From positions 1-64,000 of the forward strand of contig JAGTJL010000015.1 in assembly GCA_020746875.1 (NCBI GenBank): 64,000 bases of DNA, given 5' to 3'. Below are positions 46,511 to 56,899 of this stretch, piece by piece. Within the stretch, counting starts at the first letter, position 1. Every line of letters begins with the position of its first letter. The position numbers were made by a program, and so were the translations under genes. The notes under the pieces were generated by a model, which saw nothing but the letters and a program-made list of their open reading frames with translations, made no database searches and was not told the origin of the DNA. This DNA is from Rhexocercosporidium sp. MPI-PUGE-AT-0058 (Eukaryota; Ascomycota; Leotiomycetes; Helotiales).

Positions 46511-48290
46511 ATTGAGACTTGAATAGTTTGAGAGTAGAAGAGGAAGACTTTGAGAGGATAGAATTGATGGGTGATTTGAGTTATGACTTGTGAAGAGTGA
46601 GGAGTTGAAGGAAAGCTCGAGGTTATCCTTCGAATATATATAATTTATCTTATATATTTGACCTTTTTCAACCGTCAGTATAAACTTTTAGCAGTTAGAA
46701 TCCTTAAAATTAAAATCTAATTATATTAAAAAAAGTCATTTGTTCGCGATTTTATTTACTGCGGGGTGAATAGTTCTCATCTCGTATAGAAGCGACGGAG
46801 CAGATTAAACTTCTTTGAGTTTGTAAAAGCTCGAAACTCAGTTTCGCTTAAATGAGAAATGGAAATACACCACTTCATACCTAGTGATTCCATGCACAGC
46901 CTAAAGCACAATGAAGATATACTAAACATCGCTTTCCTGGCAATATCCGATACTGCATAGATATTTTTGAAGTTTGGTTAATTCATAAATTAATAACAGG
47001 AGGTATATTTGAGTGCGTTTATTATACTTTTACATTTGGAGAGGGACTGCAGTTTCACTTACTCCGGATTAAGTTTATAGTCTAAATGTCCCTTGTTCTC
47101 TACTAAATTTTATACTTTTCTAGGCCTGGAAAGGCGCATGCTATTCGTCACTAGTTCCTTGATTGGTGGATATGAACGTCCGACGTAATAATAGGTTTAA
47201 ACGCATAACGAAAGTAACTTCAACCGCAGTAATATATCAGCATTTCTTCCCAGTGCCATGCGGATGGCTCAGGTGCTAAGATTACCACCTCGTCTCGCGA
47301 CCTTTCTCCAACAATCTTGCCTCGATATTAGAATCTAGGGGCGGACTGGAAGGGGCGGAGGAAATAAGAACATTTCTAAAGTTAATCTTGCCTAGGTATA
47401 TTGAGGTTTTTTGGCATTTAAAGTCAAATTTGTGGCCGGATAAAATGAGACGTTCGATATAAGAATATTCTTATTCGAGGGTCTCGCTGAAACTCGCTCC
47501 TGAACTCTTCTCTTCTCAACTCCTCTTCCTCCTCCAGCAATTATAAACCTACACCTAGGCCCTCTCGCTGAGTCTCCTTCCCTTAGATTACTCCTCAACA
47601 ATCGATTACTTATCCCCATGCCTCTCCTCCCGACGTGTAGTATATCATGCCTGTACAGATAATCGACTGCCTCTGCAGCGGCGAGAAGAGGCGCTCCAAT
47701 CGTTTCGTAGCCAGAGCTAGGGCTAAAGTAGCGGCCGAGTGAGAAAGTGCGCACGTATAGGTTCATTCTAAAGCATGTATTATATTTGCTAACCTTTAAC
47801 TCTGTTTCTTCGACTTTGCCTCTGATATCTTCGGATTTAGATTTGGGAGTTGGGGTTAGCATATGTAAGAGGAGGATGTCCGCGTGTCCCGAGCGGTACT
47901 CACTCGAGTTCCAGAACGGCCTCGGAATCACAATGGGAGGCCAAGGTAAGTACGTCGAGGCTATCTTCAGTTTTTATTCTTTGTGGTCTCTTCCTTTTCG
48001 CTTTTATTATATCTCTGGTACTCGATGTGATCTGAACTGCTGCATGGACTAGATATTTGCTTTGACTTAGCTATGCTCTATTCTTCTAACACTCTAATAA
48101 GCTCCCGGGATTAACACCTACCACCAACCTCTAAGCGAACAAAATAAATCGAACAAATAAAACCCCAACCATCGGTCGTCCTCTTCCCCTTTCCCCCCTC
48201 TTCCCTCCCTTAAAAAGTCAACCCTCCCCCGGCCACTAACCTCAGAAACTCTTCGCCTCAACAATATCTCGCTCTACCAAAAACAACATC
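46511..48290. other. Mixed-composition stretch with overlapping unassigned ORFs
   Basis: 46650-47300 is moderately AT-rich with nothing readable. At 47392-47931 a 179-codon - strand ORF overlaps + strand ORFs (47747-48052 and 47850-48035). A good 5' splice-like GTAAGTACG at 47945 follows a + strand segment (ACPERYSLEFQNGLGITMGG), so a + strand exon is possible, but I could not find its partners or a family. Confidence 0.35.
46634..46657 (-). promoter_or_regulatory. TATA-like region upstream of the small secreted protein gene
   Basis: Two runs of alternating T/A (46634-46642 and 46651-46657) lie about 125-145 bp upstream of the ATG at 46510, with a pyrimidine/CAA-rich leader between them and the start codon. 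The spacing suits a fungal core promoter, but the sequence is also the edge of an AT-rich patch. Confidence 0.3.
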
Positions 48291-48359
48291 TGGCTTATAG
48301 CCACGCCATTATTCGCAAACCACGGAAAGATGAGCTATTCCCTTCGGTATCCCTAGGCG

Positions 48360-48545
48360 CAAAGGTATTATCATGGAATATCCACAGCCAAACCAATCCG
48401 CCGGCTACTCGTATCCCAGAGGAGACGCAGCGCGTCCGACGCGGTACAGTGGATGTTGTTAATGAAGAGGACTTGATCGTAATCTGTAGGCGACTCTTGT
48501 AAATATCATGCATTATCCTCTGCGTTGCTGTCAGGGTTGACTTGG
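48360..48545 (-). pseudogene. Possible CAP59-type alpha-1,3-mannosyltransferase remnant
   Basis: A - strand frame reads PTDYDQVLFINNI, then a Cys-Thr-Ala stretch, DALRLL and IGLAVDIP, followed by TGA TAA. This resembles the fungal CAP59/CMT1 family block FDRVLFLNDV...DALRLL...CALDW, where the Asp residues bind metal. Only about 60 residues are recognisable, and stops and frame loss follow. It would be a remnant of a Golgi mannosyltransferase gene. Similarity is by eye and short. Confidence 0.35.
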
Positions 48546-48559
48546 CCAAAGCGCAAGGT

Positions 48560-50540
48560 GCTTCGCCTAATTCTGGCCAATCAGAGAGCCAAGATTTGAT
48601 AGAATTCAGTTGATTTTGAGGTTATCCATAATAGAATTAATTAAAATAAAGCTTGTTTTTATATAAATAAATACTATACTCATTGTAGCTAAATACCGAT
48701 TATTTCTTTATATTATCATAGCCTTTATTTATTAAAATTATACCTAATATAACCCTTTTTATAAGCTGGTTATTAAATCTGCTCTTTTTATAAGCTATAT
48801 ATTACTTCTTTTTCTCTATCCGTATAATATAATAGAGCTTTGATAATATAAAATTGGCTATATAATCGATTATAAAGACTCTCTTTTTAGAAGAGCGATA
48901 TAAAGCTTCCCGAGCCTTCTTAATTAGGCTTTATATAAGAACCCTTCTAAACTCTTATTAACTTCTAAAGCTTAATTTATATAGTAATTCTATTTCAATT
49001 CGCTTAGAAAGCAAATAATAATTCATTAGGACTATTTTAAAGAGTTAATATTCGATAGCTTGATACTTTCTTTTATAAATCATATATAAACTATTATTTT
49101 AAGTAATTAGGTGATTTGCTTAATTAAACGCTCTTATATATTGATTATATTAATTAGTAATAATAGGAATTAATAGTTTTATAATAGCTTTTCTAAGCGG
49201 AAAAACTGCTTTAAAAGTCTTCGCTTTTAAGCTTATTTCTTTTAGCCGCTTTTATTTATATTCGATAGTTTCTTTGGCTGATAAGATAAATATTATAAAA
49301 AGGATAAAAGCTTGATCTTTTTATTTAATTTATAATATTTTTCTATTTAAAGTCGGGTAAGTATAAAGCGTCCCTTAAGGAATAATATTATTCTTATTTA
49401 ACTTCTTGAAATTAAGTAATTTTTTAATAATTCCGGAGTTTATATAATACGTGTTTATAATATTAAAACCAGTTATACGAGCGTATACGACGAATCGAGT
49501 AGAAATAAAGAAGTTATCAAGAAACACGTGATAATTATAGCTTGTAAGAGACTTTAGGAGCCTTTGTAAGAGCTTAATTATTACTACTTGAGTCTTATTG
49601 CTTTTAGATCCGGATCGTTTAGAGCTGATTAATTCTATCGATATAAATATATTTATAAGACTATTTCCGGAGCCCGGTATATATTAATTTGTGGTGTAGA
49701 AGTGGATTAAAGCACTGCGAGCAGTTTTGGGTTGAATTGAAGTGATTAATTATTGTTTTAATTATAAAAGGAAATCAGGAGAAAACAGTTATTCTCCTAA
49801 AGGCGGTCTATAGTAGCAGAACCTAATTAGGTTACGTATAGTGCCAAGAGAGCAGCTGCCCGTGCCTATATAAAATAAAGAATGAATCTAGAATAAGTAA
49901 CTGATTATATTTTCAAGCTTATAAATATAAGCTTATTTAATACGGTAGTAGCTTCTTTTATATAGCTGTCTTACCGGATTATATATTTATTTATTATAAT
50001 ATCTCGTCTTTATATATATATTGTAAGATTAGTATTTTAGATATACTTTAAGAGCTTATTTACTTATTTAAAGTCAGTAAAAGCTATATTTAATATTAAG
50101 TAATATATGACTTACCTTTTCGTACGGTCCCGAAGCTTTTACTTTTATTAATCTTATAACGCCCTCCCTGCGTGCCGAGAAACCCTACGTGCCGAGAAAA
50201 AAGAGAGGTACTTAGACTTTACGCAATTCAAACTCTATACTAACTTATAAGTCTACAAAAAGAAGTGATTAGCCGAATTATATAATTATTTATTAGCAAT
50301 TTGACCTTTTCTAAAGAAAATTTTATATTCATATAATCGCCCTTTCGTTTAATTCATAAAGAGCCTTTATTTAAGCTTTAGTACGAGTCCTTTGCAACAG
50401 CTATACTAGCGAGCTCTTAATTTCCCTTATACTTTTTAAAAGTTCTTATTTAAGCTTTAGATTTATATTATTCTGTCTGAGACCTTCATAAGCTTTATAG
50501 CTGCTATAGCGCGCAAACAATTGTAGGACCGTTATATAGA
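48560..50540. other. AT-rich decayed repeat, family not recognised
   Basis: Strongly AT-rich, with RIP-like loss of CpA, and long stop-rich pseudo-frames on both strands. No reverse transcriptase, integrase, DDE or LTR pair could be identified. It contains the dispersed repeat copy at 49803-49870. A GTGCCGAGAAA unit occurs twice near 50175-50200. 50560-50820 regains normal composition and is the 5' region of the HET gene. Confidence 0.45.
49803..49870 (+). repeat. 67-bp dispersed repeat, copy 2
   Basis: Matches 35127-35193 and keeps the same unmutated core of about 30 bp (GTGCCAAGAGAGCAGCTG, then CCCGTGCCTATA). Here it continues uninterrupted to the left of GCGGTCTA, representing the empty form of the site next to the LTR at 35126. 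Confidence 0.65.
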
Positions 50541-51028
50541 TTTATACTTCTGATTGACGGAACTAACGGATCTTGTCTAAATGGGACAGACCCTGCACCT
50601 CCCGCGAAGCTTTGGTATTTCGCCGTAGTTTAGCCGTAATTCCGCTTATATAATCAAAAGGCAAGCCTGCAACAGCTTGTGGCTCTGCCACAAGGCTGCC
50701 CAGCTGAGTGCGCCAGCCTCAAACCGACATAAAGTCTTCACTCCTCGCATCTATGCCACCTCGACGGCTCAATTACTACCGAGAACCCTCCTTTTTATAA
50801 TCCTCGAACCTAATCGAATAATGCGTCTGCTATAGTATAACGACGATAGCGATTTCAGCCTAACCGAGTTCAGTGAAGGCGATATACTTAAGAAGTATAT
50901 TATACTTTCGTATAAATAAGAAGCGGAGAAAGTCACTTTTAAGGATTAATAGACGGCACGAGCAAAGGTAAGGCTAGCTACGGCAAGATACAGTTCTGCG
51001 GGGAGCAGGCGAGGCGTGACGGCTTATA

Positions 51029-51076
51029 ACGTCGAGCACCCCCCTTCCGCCCACCCCCCCCTTCCGCCCACCTCGC
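51029..51076 (+). repeat. Fot1 left terminal inverted repeat (48 bp)
   Basis: Starts ACGTCGAGCACC. It contains a C-rich module ending TTCCGCCCA twice in tandem. It matches 52814-52861 inverted with one mismatch (C against T). Confidence 0.9.
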
Positions 51077-51169
51077 TTAACTCACCGCTATATCTACTTA
51101 CCAACTTAAATAATTAATTACTTTTTGATTCTTTAATTAATTCTTCTTAAATTTGGAATATGACTTGCT

Positions 51170-52790
51170 TTTATTATAAAGCCTCAATATACCGAGTATG
51201 ACGTTATATCTGCGCTTATAGAGATCGCAAATAGTAAGTCTTTGCGAAAAGCATCGCTTAAGTGAGGTATTCCGAGGTCTATACTTCGTAGCCGCAACGC
51301 AATTACTTTATCACGCCAGGAAGGTGCTAGCTACTTGCAAAGGCTACTTACGGTAGTAGAGAGTCGATTAACTGATTGGATTTTGACTTAGGAGTTTCTT
51401 AGCCGTGGAGTTACGTATGCATAAATTAAGGTTTTTGAAGAAAGACTTCTAACTCTTCAAGGAGATTATTTACCACTCGGAAGATATTAGATTTACAAGT
51501 TTCTAGTACGAAATCCTATTCTAAAGACGAAGAGGCAAATATATGTCGATTCTGTACGTGTTAACTACGCTTGTTCCGAAGTTATTAAGCCTTAGTTCTA
51601 AAAACTAGAAATCCCAGCTATTAAGGCTATTTCAGCTAGCCAACGATAGAATATAGACGAGACCGGTATTATAGAAGGCTACGGTCTTAATAGATTCGTT
51701 ATAAGGCACGCTGAAAAGCGCAAGATTTAAGGAAAACAGCCAGGCTCACGTACTTAGACGTTAATTATTAAATATGTCTCTATAACCGGAATTTCTATAT
51801 AACCTCTTATAATTTATAAAGGAAAATCGGTGCAGCAATAATAGTTTCCGTCTTAATTAGACGTATTCAATAACTAGTACTTCACTGCAACCGATAATAA
51901 ATGGACGACCGACGATACGGCTTTTAAATAGCTAGTAAAGGTGTTTATCCCTTAAACGGATCCACGTAATCATTCAGTAAGACTCCTTATTCTAGACGGC
52001 CACGGAAACTATAAGACTACGGAATTCCTTTAGAAGTGTTTTAAAAATAATATATATTTATTATATTTACTCGCATATACGTCATACGTCTTATAACTCT
52101 TGAATTTAACGGTTTTCTCTACGCTAAAGCGCGCTTACCGGAAGGAATTATATAAATTGAGTTCTTTAATCGATTCTACGCTAATTGGCAAGCGCAATTT
52201 CCTTCTTTGCTATTAAAAAGCACGCCGAGATATTATTACTTTTTCTAATATTAAATCTAAGTAAAGAACTAGTGAATTATAGCCGGTATCTTTGGCGAAA
52301 CCCTTGATAAGCTTGTTATTACTAGAAAATAGTAATAAATCGACAGCTCCGGCTTTTTAAGAATCTCATAGAGTAGCAACGCCACCTCCCGAGCTTTTTA
52401 GCATTTCTATTTAATTATAAACTCTTAAAGCTACAAAAGATCTTCGTTTACAAATACGTATTTTAATAAGCGAATTATATAATTAATATCCGACGCAGCG
52501 TTTACTTTTTAAGAAGATTATAAAAGGATTTAATAAAAAGGATTACGAATTAGGAAAGGCAAATATAAGAATTAAAGAGTTAAAAGAGTAATTAAAGCAA
52601 TTAAAGCTAAAGAAAAAGAAGAAAGTCCAAACTAGCTCAAATTCCAAGTTTACGATAATACGTGCTATTTAGGCGGCTTAAATTGCGGCTAGAGAGCGTT
52701 AAATTATATTAGTAGAACCAGAATTAGAAGGAGATTCTGACTCTACAATTTCTTATATAGAAGTTGACGTAAAATAGAATTATTAAGTGT
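51170..52790 (+). pseudogene. Fot1-type (pogo/Tigger) transposase, RIP-inactivated
   Basis: One frame spans the element. It has an N-terminal HTH (YDVISALIEIANSKSLRKAS), then a CENP-B-type DNA-binding domain (LTDWILTQEF, with Gln now TAG). The DDE domain follows: NIDETGI with the first Asp, LLILDGHGNYKTTEF with the second, and IYLLYLLAYTSYVLQLL then KRAYRKEL. The C-terminus is coiled-coil-like and Lys/Glu-rich (52550-52620). Length matches Fot1/Pot2 transposases of about 540 residues. Stops are all TAA/TAG/TGA at Gln or Trp codons, with no obvious frameshift. Confidence 0.85.
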
Positions 52791-52813
52791 TAAATAAAGA
52801 GTACTGATATTAC

Positions 52814-52861
52814 GCGAGGTAGGCGGAAGGGGGGGGTGGGCGGAAGGGGGGTGCTCGACGT
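52814..52861 (-). repeat. Fot1 right terminal inverted repeat (48 bp)
   Basis: Inverted partner of 51029-51076. It ends GGTGCTCGACGT before the TA duplication. The single difference from the left end, GGTAGG against GGTGGG, is a G to A change of RIP type. Confidence 0.9.
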
Positions 52862-54791
52862 TAATACTTTTAAGTGAATACCTACTGTATCGACAAATCT
52901 AATGCCGTCGAGTATTAACACGCGATCAACTCGATGTTTCGCTAGTACTAGAATACGACTAAGTGCTACGTTTACCTATTAGATGTTTCGCAACCTCGCT
53001 CCGTTTTGGCCGATAATTCTAACGAATCCTAGGAATCGTTTCGGAAAAGCGAATGGTTCGGACGAGGCTGGACTCTATAAGAGCTTATTTTGCCGGCATT
53101 AATCGACTTCTTTTCCAGAGAAGGGATATTACTCGGTAATAAAGCCTCCTTAGAATAGGATATCTGCGAGACAACGGGGATTCCAGCTACAGCCCTTCGA
53201 GGAAGTGCGTTGTTAGATTTCAGCGTCGCTGAGCGAATGTCGTAAACGGAATATCGTGAGACGACTTATAAAGAAGACAAGGCATATTCCCTACTAAGAA
53301 TTTTTAACGTTTATATATCATTTATCTACGGTAAGAGGAAGGACAGGGCGTTAAGGCGACTTCGAGAGGAGATTGATAAGGCTTTAAGAAGTATATCTTT
53401 CTCTTTTATTATAAAAATAAGAAGCTACTGACTTTATTAGGATTTAAGCGCGAAGACTTCTCGGTTTCCTTCAGCCTCTCTAATGTTTTTGATGTCGAAT
53501 GCTTCGTAGTAAGGAAGATAGAGCTTATAGAAATACATAAGGCACTCGGGGATAACGGCTCCCGCCGAGTAATAATTCTCCACGGTCTAAATAAAATCGG
53601 CAAGATATAACTCGCTGCTATATATATAAAGCGGCATAAGGATAATTACTCGGCAATATTCTGGCTAAATATAAGAATAAGGATTCACTAAAATAAAGCT
53701 TTATTAAAGTAGCTAAGCATATATCGAGATAATATTCCTCGGCTCTTCCGCTTAATAACGTAAATATAAATGAAAACCTCGATGAAATAATTGATATAAT
53801 TAAAGTATAATTGAATCTGCCTCGTAATATACTGTAATTATTAATTTATAATAATTACGATAATCTAAAGCTACTTAATAAGACGGATCTTATAGCTATA
53901 GATATTAGAAAGTTTCTTCTCAAATTATATTAAAGGTTTATTATTATCATAATATAGTTATCGGAAGCCAGAATTAATTATTTAATTTAGATTCGCAAAC
54001 TCGGCGATATACGTAATAGCCTTGAAATTTTATCGACCGTGTCGAGACGAAAAGGGCTAGTTATAAGTAAGGACGTTCTGGATTTAATATTACTTTAAAA
54101 TTAACCCTAACTCTAGATTTTAATTTTATAAAGCTTATAAGGAATTAAATAAACTTCTACTTGCGTTAGCTATTACTAAAGCGTACTTCGATTAAATAGC
54201 AAGGAGTTTCTCAGATTATCTTCGTTTATATAAGGAATCCTGGGCGAGGCTTAAGGAAACAAGTCCTAGGCTAAGCTCGTACGAAGACCGAACGCTATAT
54301 TCGATATAGTAAATCTCATTTAATAATATTAAATAGTAGAACCTCTTCTCGGTAGATTTACTTTGCTTATAAGCGTATTTTAATAATTAAGATCTTTGGT
54401 TTAAGCTTCTTCGACATAGCGACTCTAAGGACCCCGAATAGCTTCGAGAGATCACGAAAGACGAGTTAAGTTTTAATAATACGATGCGAGTCTTAAGCAA
54501 CTATAAACTAATAGAAGTAGCTACGTCTTCTCAAGAATTAATCGATTTTAAAAGCTATAGTATTCATAAATATGTTCACTCTTAGACTATTTATACTTTA
54601 AACTAAGAGTAAAAGTACGATTTAGCCAGGCTAGCTGTGAAGTTGTAAGAGCATATATCCCTAGCGAGAAGGATATTTAATTATAATTAATACAACGCCG
54701 ATTTCTCTAATATACAGCAAGATACTCATATATGCTTTCGAAGAGCTTAGTAAGAGACGATAAGCTGACAAGTGAATATTATAACCTTAGT

Positions 54792-55180
54792 CTCTTCTAC
54801 GCCGACTAGGGCAAGCTAGCCGAGGCGGAGCAGATGTACTAGCGGGCGTTGCAAAGCTACGAGAAGGCGTAGGGTCCAGAGTATACGTCGACGCTTAATA
54901 CGGTCAATAACTTAGCGAACTTCTATAAAGACTAAAGCAAGCTAATTAGGGCCGAGTAGATATACTAGCGAGCGCTATAAGGCTACGAGAAAGCGTGGGC
55001 CAGAGCACACGTGGACGCTTAATATAATTAATAATTTAGCGAACTTTTATAAAGACTAAGGCAAGCTAATTAAAGCCGAGCAGATATATTAAAGGGCTTT
55101 ATAAGATTACGGGAAGGCATGGGGTCCGGACCACACGCCGACGCTCGATACGGTTAATAACTTAAGTAAGATATATCGTA
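54792..55180 (+). repeat. Three tandem 126-bp units encoding TPR motifs
   Basis: The FYADQ/FYKDQ codons recur at 54795, 54921 and 55045. The first step is 126 bp; the second is 124 bp because two bases are lost near 54985 (GCGTGGGCCAGAG instead of GCGTGGGGTCCAGAG), which shifts the frame. High unit similarity suggests the array was recently homogenised before decay. Confidence 0.75.
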
Positions 55181-55199
55181 ACTAGTATTACGAACGGGT

Positions 55200-56301
55200 C
55201 AAGAAATCTGCTCCCCAGAAACTACGTTTCTATTCAGGATTAACGGAGCATTCAGAGTACGGGTCTAGCATTATTCAGTTGGTTGCTCTTTGCCTTCGTA
55301 TCGTGCAATATACCTTGAGGCTCCACAGAAGCGAATATTAGGTCAATTGAAGGTTGCGCAGTTGCGTCTTCGACTGCTATTATATTATTACATATAGCGC
55401 GTATAAGCTCCCTGAATAAGAGAGCTTATTAGCGCTATAATTATAATACTCCTGATTAAGCTCGCTTAGCTAACTAACCAAAACCTGCACGATATACCCC
55501 TTCGCTAAAGATAATACGTGGCTTTAGCGAAGCAAATAAAGTGCGTAATAAATATAATAAATAATAATAAAACGACAGATAATAAGGAAAAATAATAACT
55601 AATAATTATAGTAAATATACTTAACTTATAAGCGAAAGTATATAACAGCTCTTCTCCCTCGTAACTTTCTTTTATAAATATTTAAAAAATTAAAATAAGT
55701 CTTATCTCTGCCGTCAAATTAGCCGCCCGTGCCTCCCGCCGCTTTAATCTCGCTATTATTCGCGTAATTAAAAAAGTATATTTCCTTTTATTTTTTATAT
55801 TTTTAATTTTAATATTTTAACGTTATTTAAATTAAAAGATCGAGAAATTATATAAATTAAAGTATACTAACTAATTGTAATAGCCTGCCGCCGCCCCTCG
55901 CCCTCCCCCTTGCCGTCGCCCTTATACTCCTTCTCCTGCGCCTCCTCTTGCCGCCTCTGCCCTTATTACTCCCGCCCGCCGGCGTGCTAAAGCAGATGTT
56001 AATAAAGAAGTCTTTTACTCGACATACGTTAAAGCTATCTTAAAAGATGACTTTTTTATTAATATTTATTAAAATATTATTAATTCGGCTTAATACTTTC
56101 GGTATTATAATTAAAATTAAAATTATATTAATCTTATCGAGCTTATTATCGCCATAGCTTTTATTGCTTTTATAAAAGAAAAGCGTAATACTTCTCGCAC
56201 TCGCGTAAGTTTAGCTTTAGTTTTTGTATTTTAAAATTAATTAATTTTAAGTAATAATTAAAAAACTTCCGGGCTTCGGTCCGAGATATTCTTATTGCGT
56301 T
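55200..56301. other. Downstream of the NLR pseudogene, no gene supported
   Basis: 55190-55380 has normal composition, probably the old 3' region of the NLR gene. 55380-55860 is AT-rich. A C-rich, CpA-free patch at 55875-55990 leads into a + strand pseudo-frame (KADVNKEVFYSTYVKAIL, to about 56240) of unknown nature that ends near the gypsy-5 LTR. Confidence 0.4.
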
Positions 56302-56562
56302 TAATTATTATGTGTATGCCCATTCATTTTATTTATATAGAATCGGGCCCGTAGCATAAGGGGGCCGAGGCTTTTACGGTATTAATAGAATTAGTCTTAC
56401 TTATATATTTAATTACGCCGGCGTTTTACTTACTTTTATAAGTAATCTTTTTTATATATACGCTTTTTCTTTGGACTTCTTTAAAGGCTAGAAATTAATT
56501 CTTTAAATATAATTTACTTTAAACTTTTATAAAGCTTTATTTATTATAAACTTTATTTAATA
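56302..56562 (+). repeat. gypsy-5 5' LTR (261 bp)
   Basis: Full-length match to 34866-35126, both running from TAATTATTAT to a CTGACA-type end (here TTAATA). Differences are C/T and G/A. Confidence 0.85.
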
Positions 56563-56899
56563 AGTTAATCTCTTTATTTTATAAGAAAGTAATATAAAAA
56601 GTAAAAGAACGGTTCTTTATTAAGTAATTATATTTAATAACGCTAAACTTATAAATAATACTCGCTTCGGCTATGCCGCTTATAATATTTTTTATAAAAT
56701 TATAAAATTTATAAATTCTTTTTATATAATTAAAAGCGAAAGTGCTTTTAATAGCGAATTACTTTAAATTATTTATAATAATAATAAGGAATCTTTTTAT
56801 ACTTATAGCTAGCCCGTTTATATTTGGCAAAAAAAAGTAAGGCTATAGCTTAAATTAAAAGTAACTTAAATATATTTAATTATATAATAAATAATATAG

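Larger units (their letters stand above)
51029..52861 (+). mobile_element. Fot1/pogo DNA transposon, structurally complete
   Basis: The 1833-bp element has 48-bp terminal inverted repeats and a TA target duplication (51027-51028 and 52862-52863). Removing it restores the HET domain frame. It encodes a Fot1-type transposase on the + strand, damaged by RIP stops. The element was therefore inserted before, or during, the RIP episode. Confidence 0.92.
50821..55190 (+). pseudogene. HET-NB-ARC-TPR (NLR-type incompatibility) pseudogene, split by a Fot1 element
   Basis: From ATG 50821 (MRLL...NDDSDFSLTEFSE) the HET domain runs to FCGEQARRDGL. It is cut by the Fot1 element and resumes at 52864 with the CIDKSNAVE block, then FGRGWTLQELI-like, IDFFSREGILLG and ETTGIPA-AL blocks to about 53330. 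NB-ARC follows: a P-loop relic (LHGL-KIGK, about 53578) and SAIFWLN, then helical sequence to about 54600. TPR repeats of 42 residues (AEQMYQRALQ type) start near 54792, 54918 and 55042. Proteins of this design trigger cell death on heterokaryon fusion or on perceiving non-self. It is killed by RIP stops, frameshifts and the insertion. The base change is milder than in the gypsy elements. Confidence 0.85.

Noticed and set aside
53409..53603. 64-codon - strand ORF
   Set aside because: Antisense to the NB-ARC start of the NLR pseudogene; AT-poor stop distribution alone explains it.
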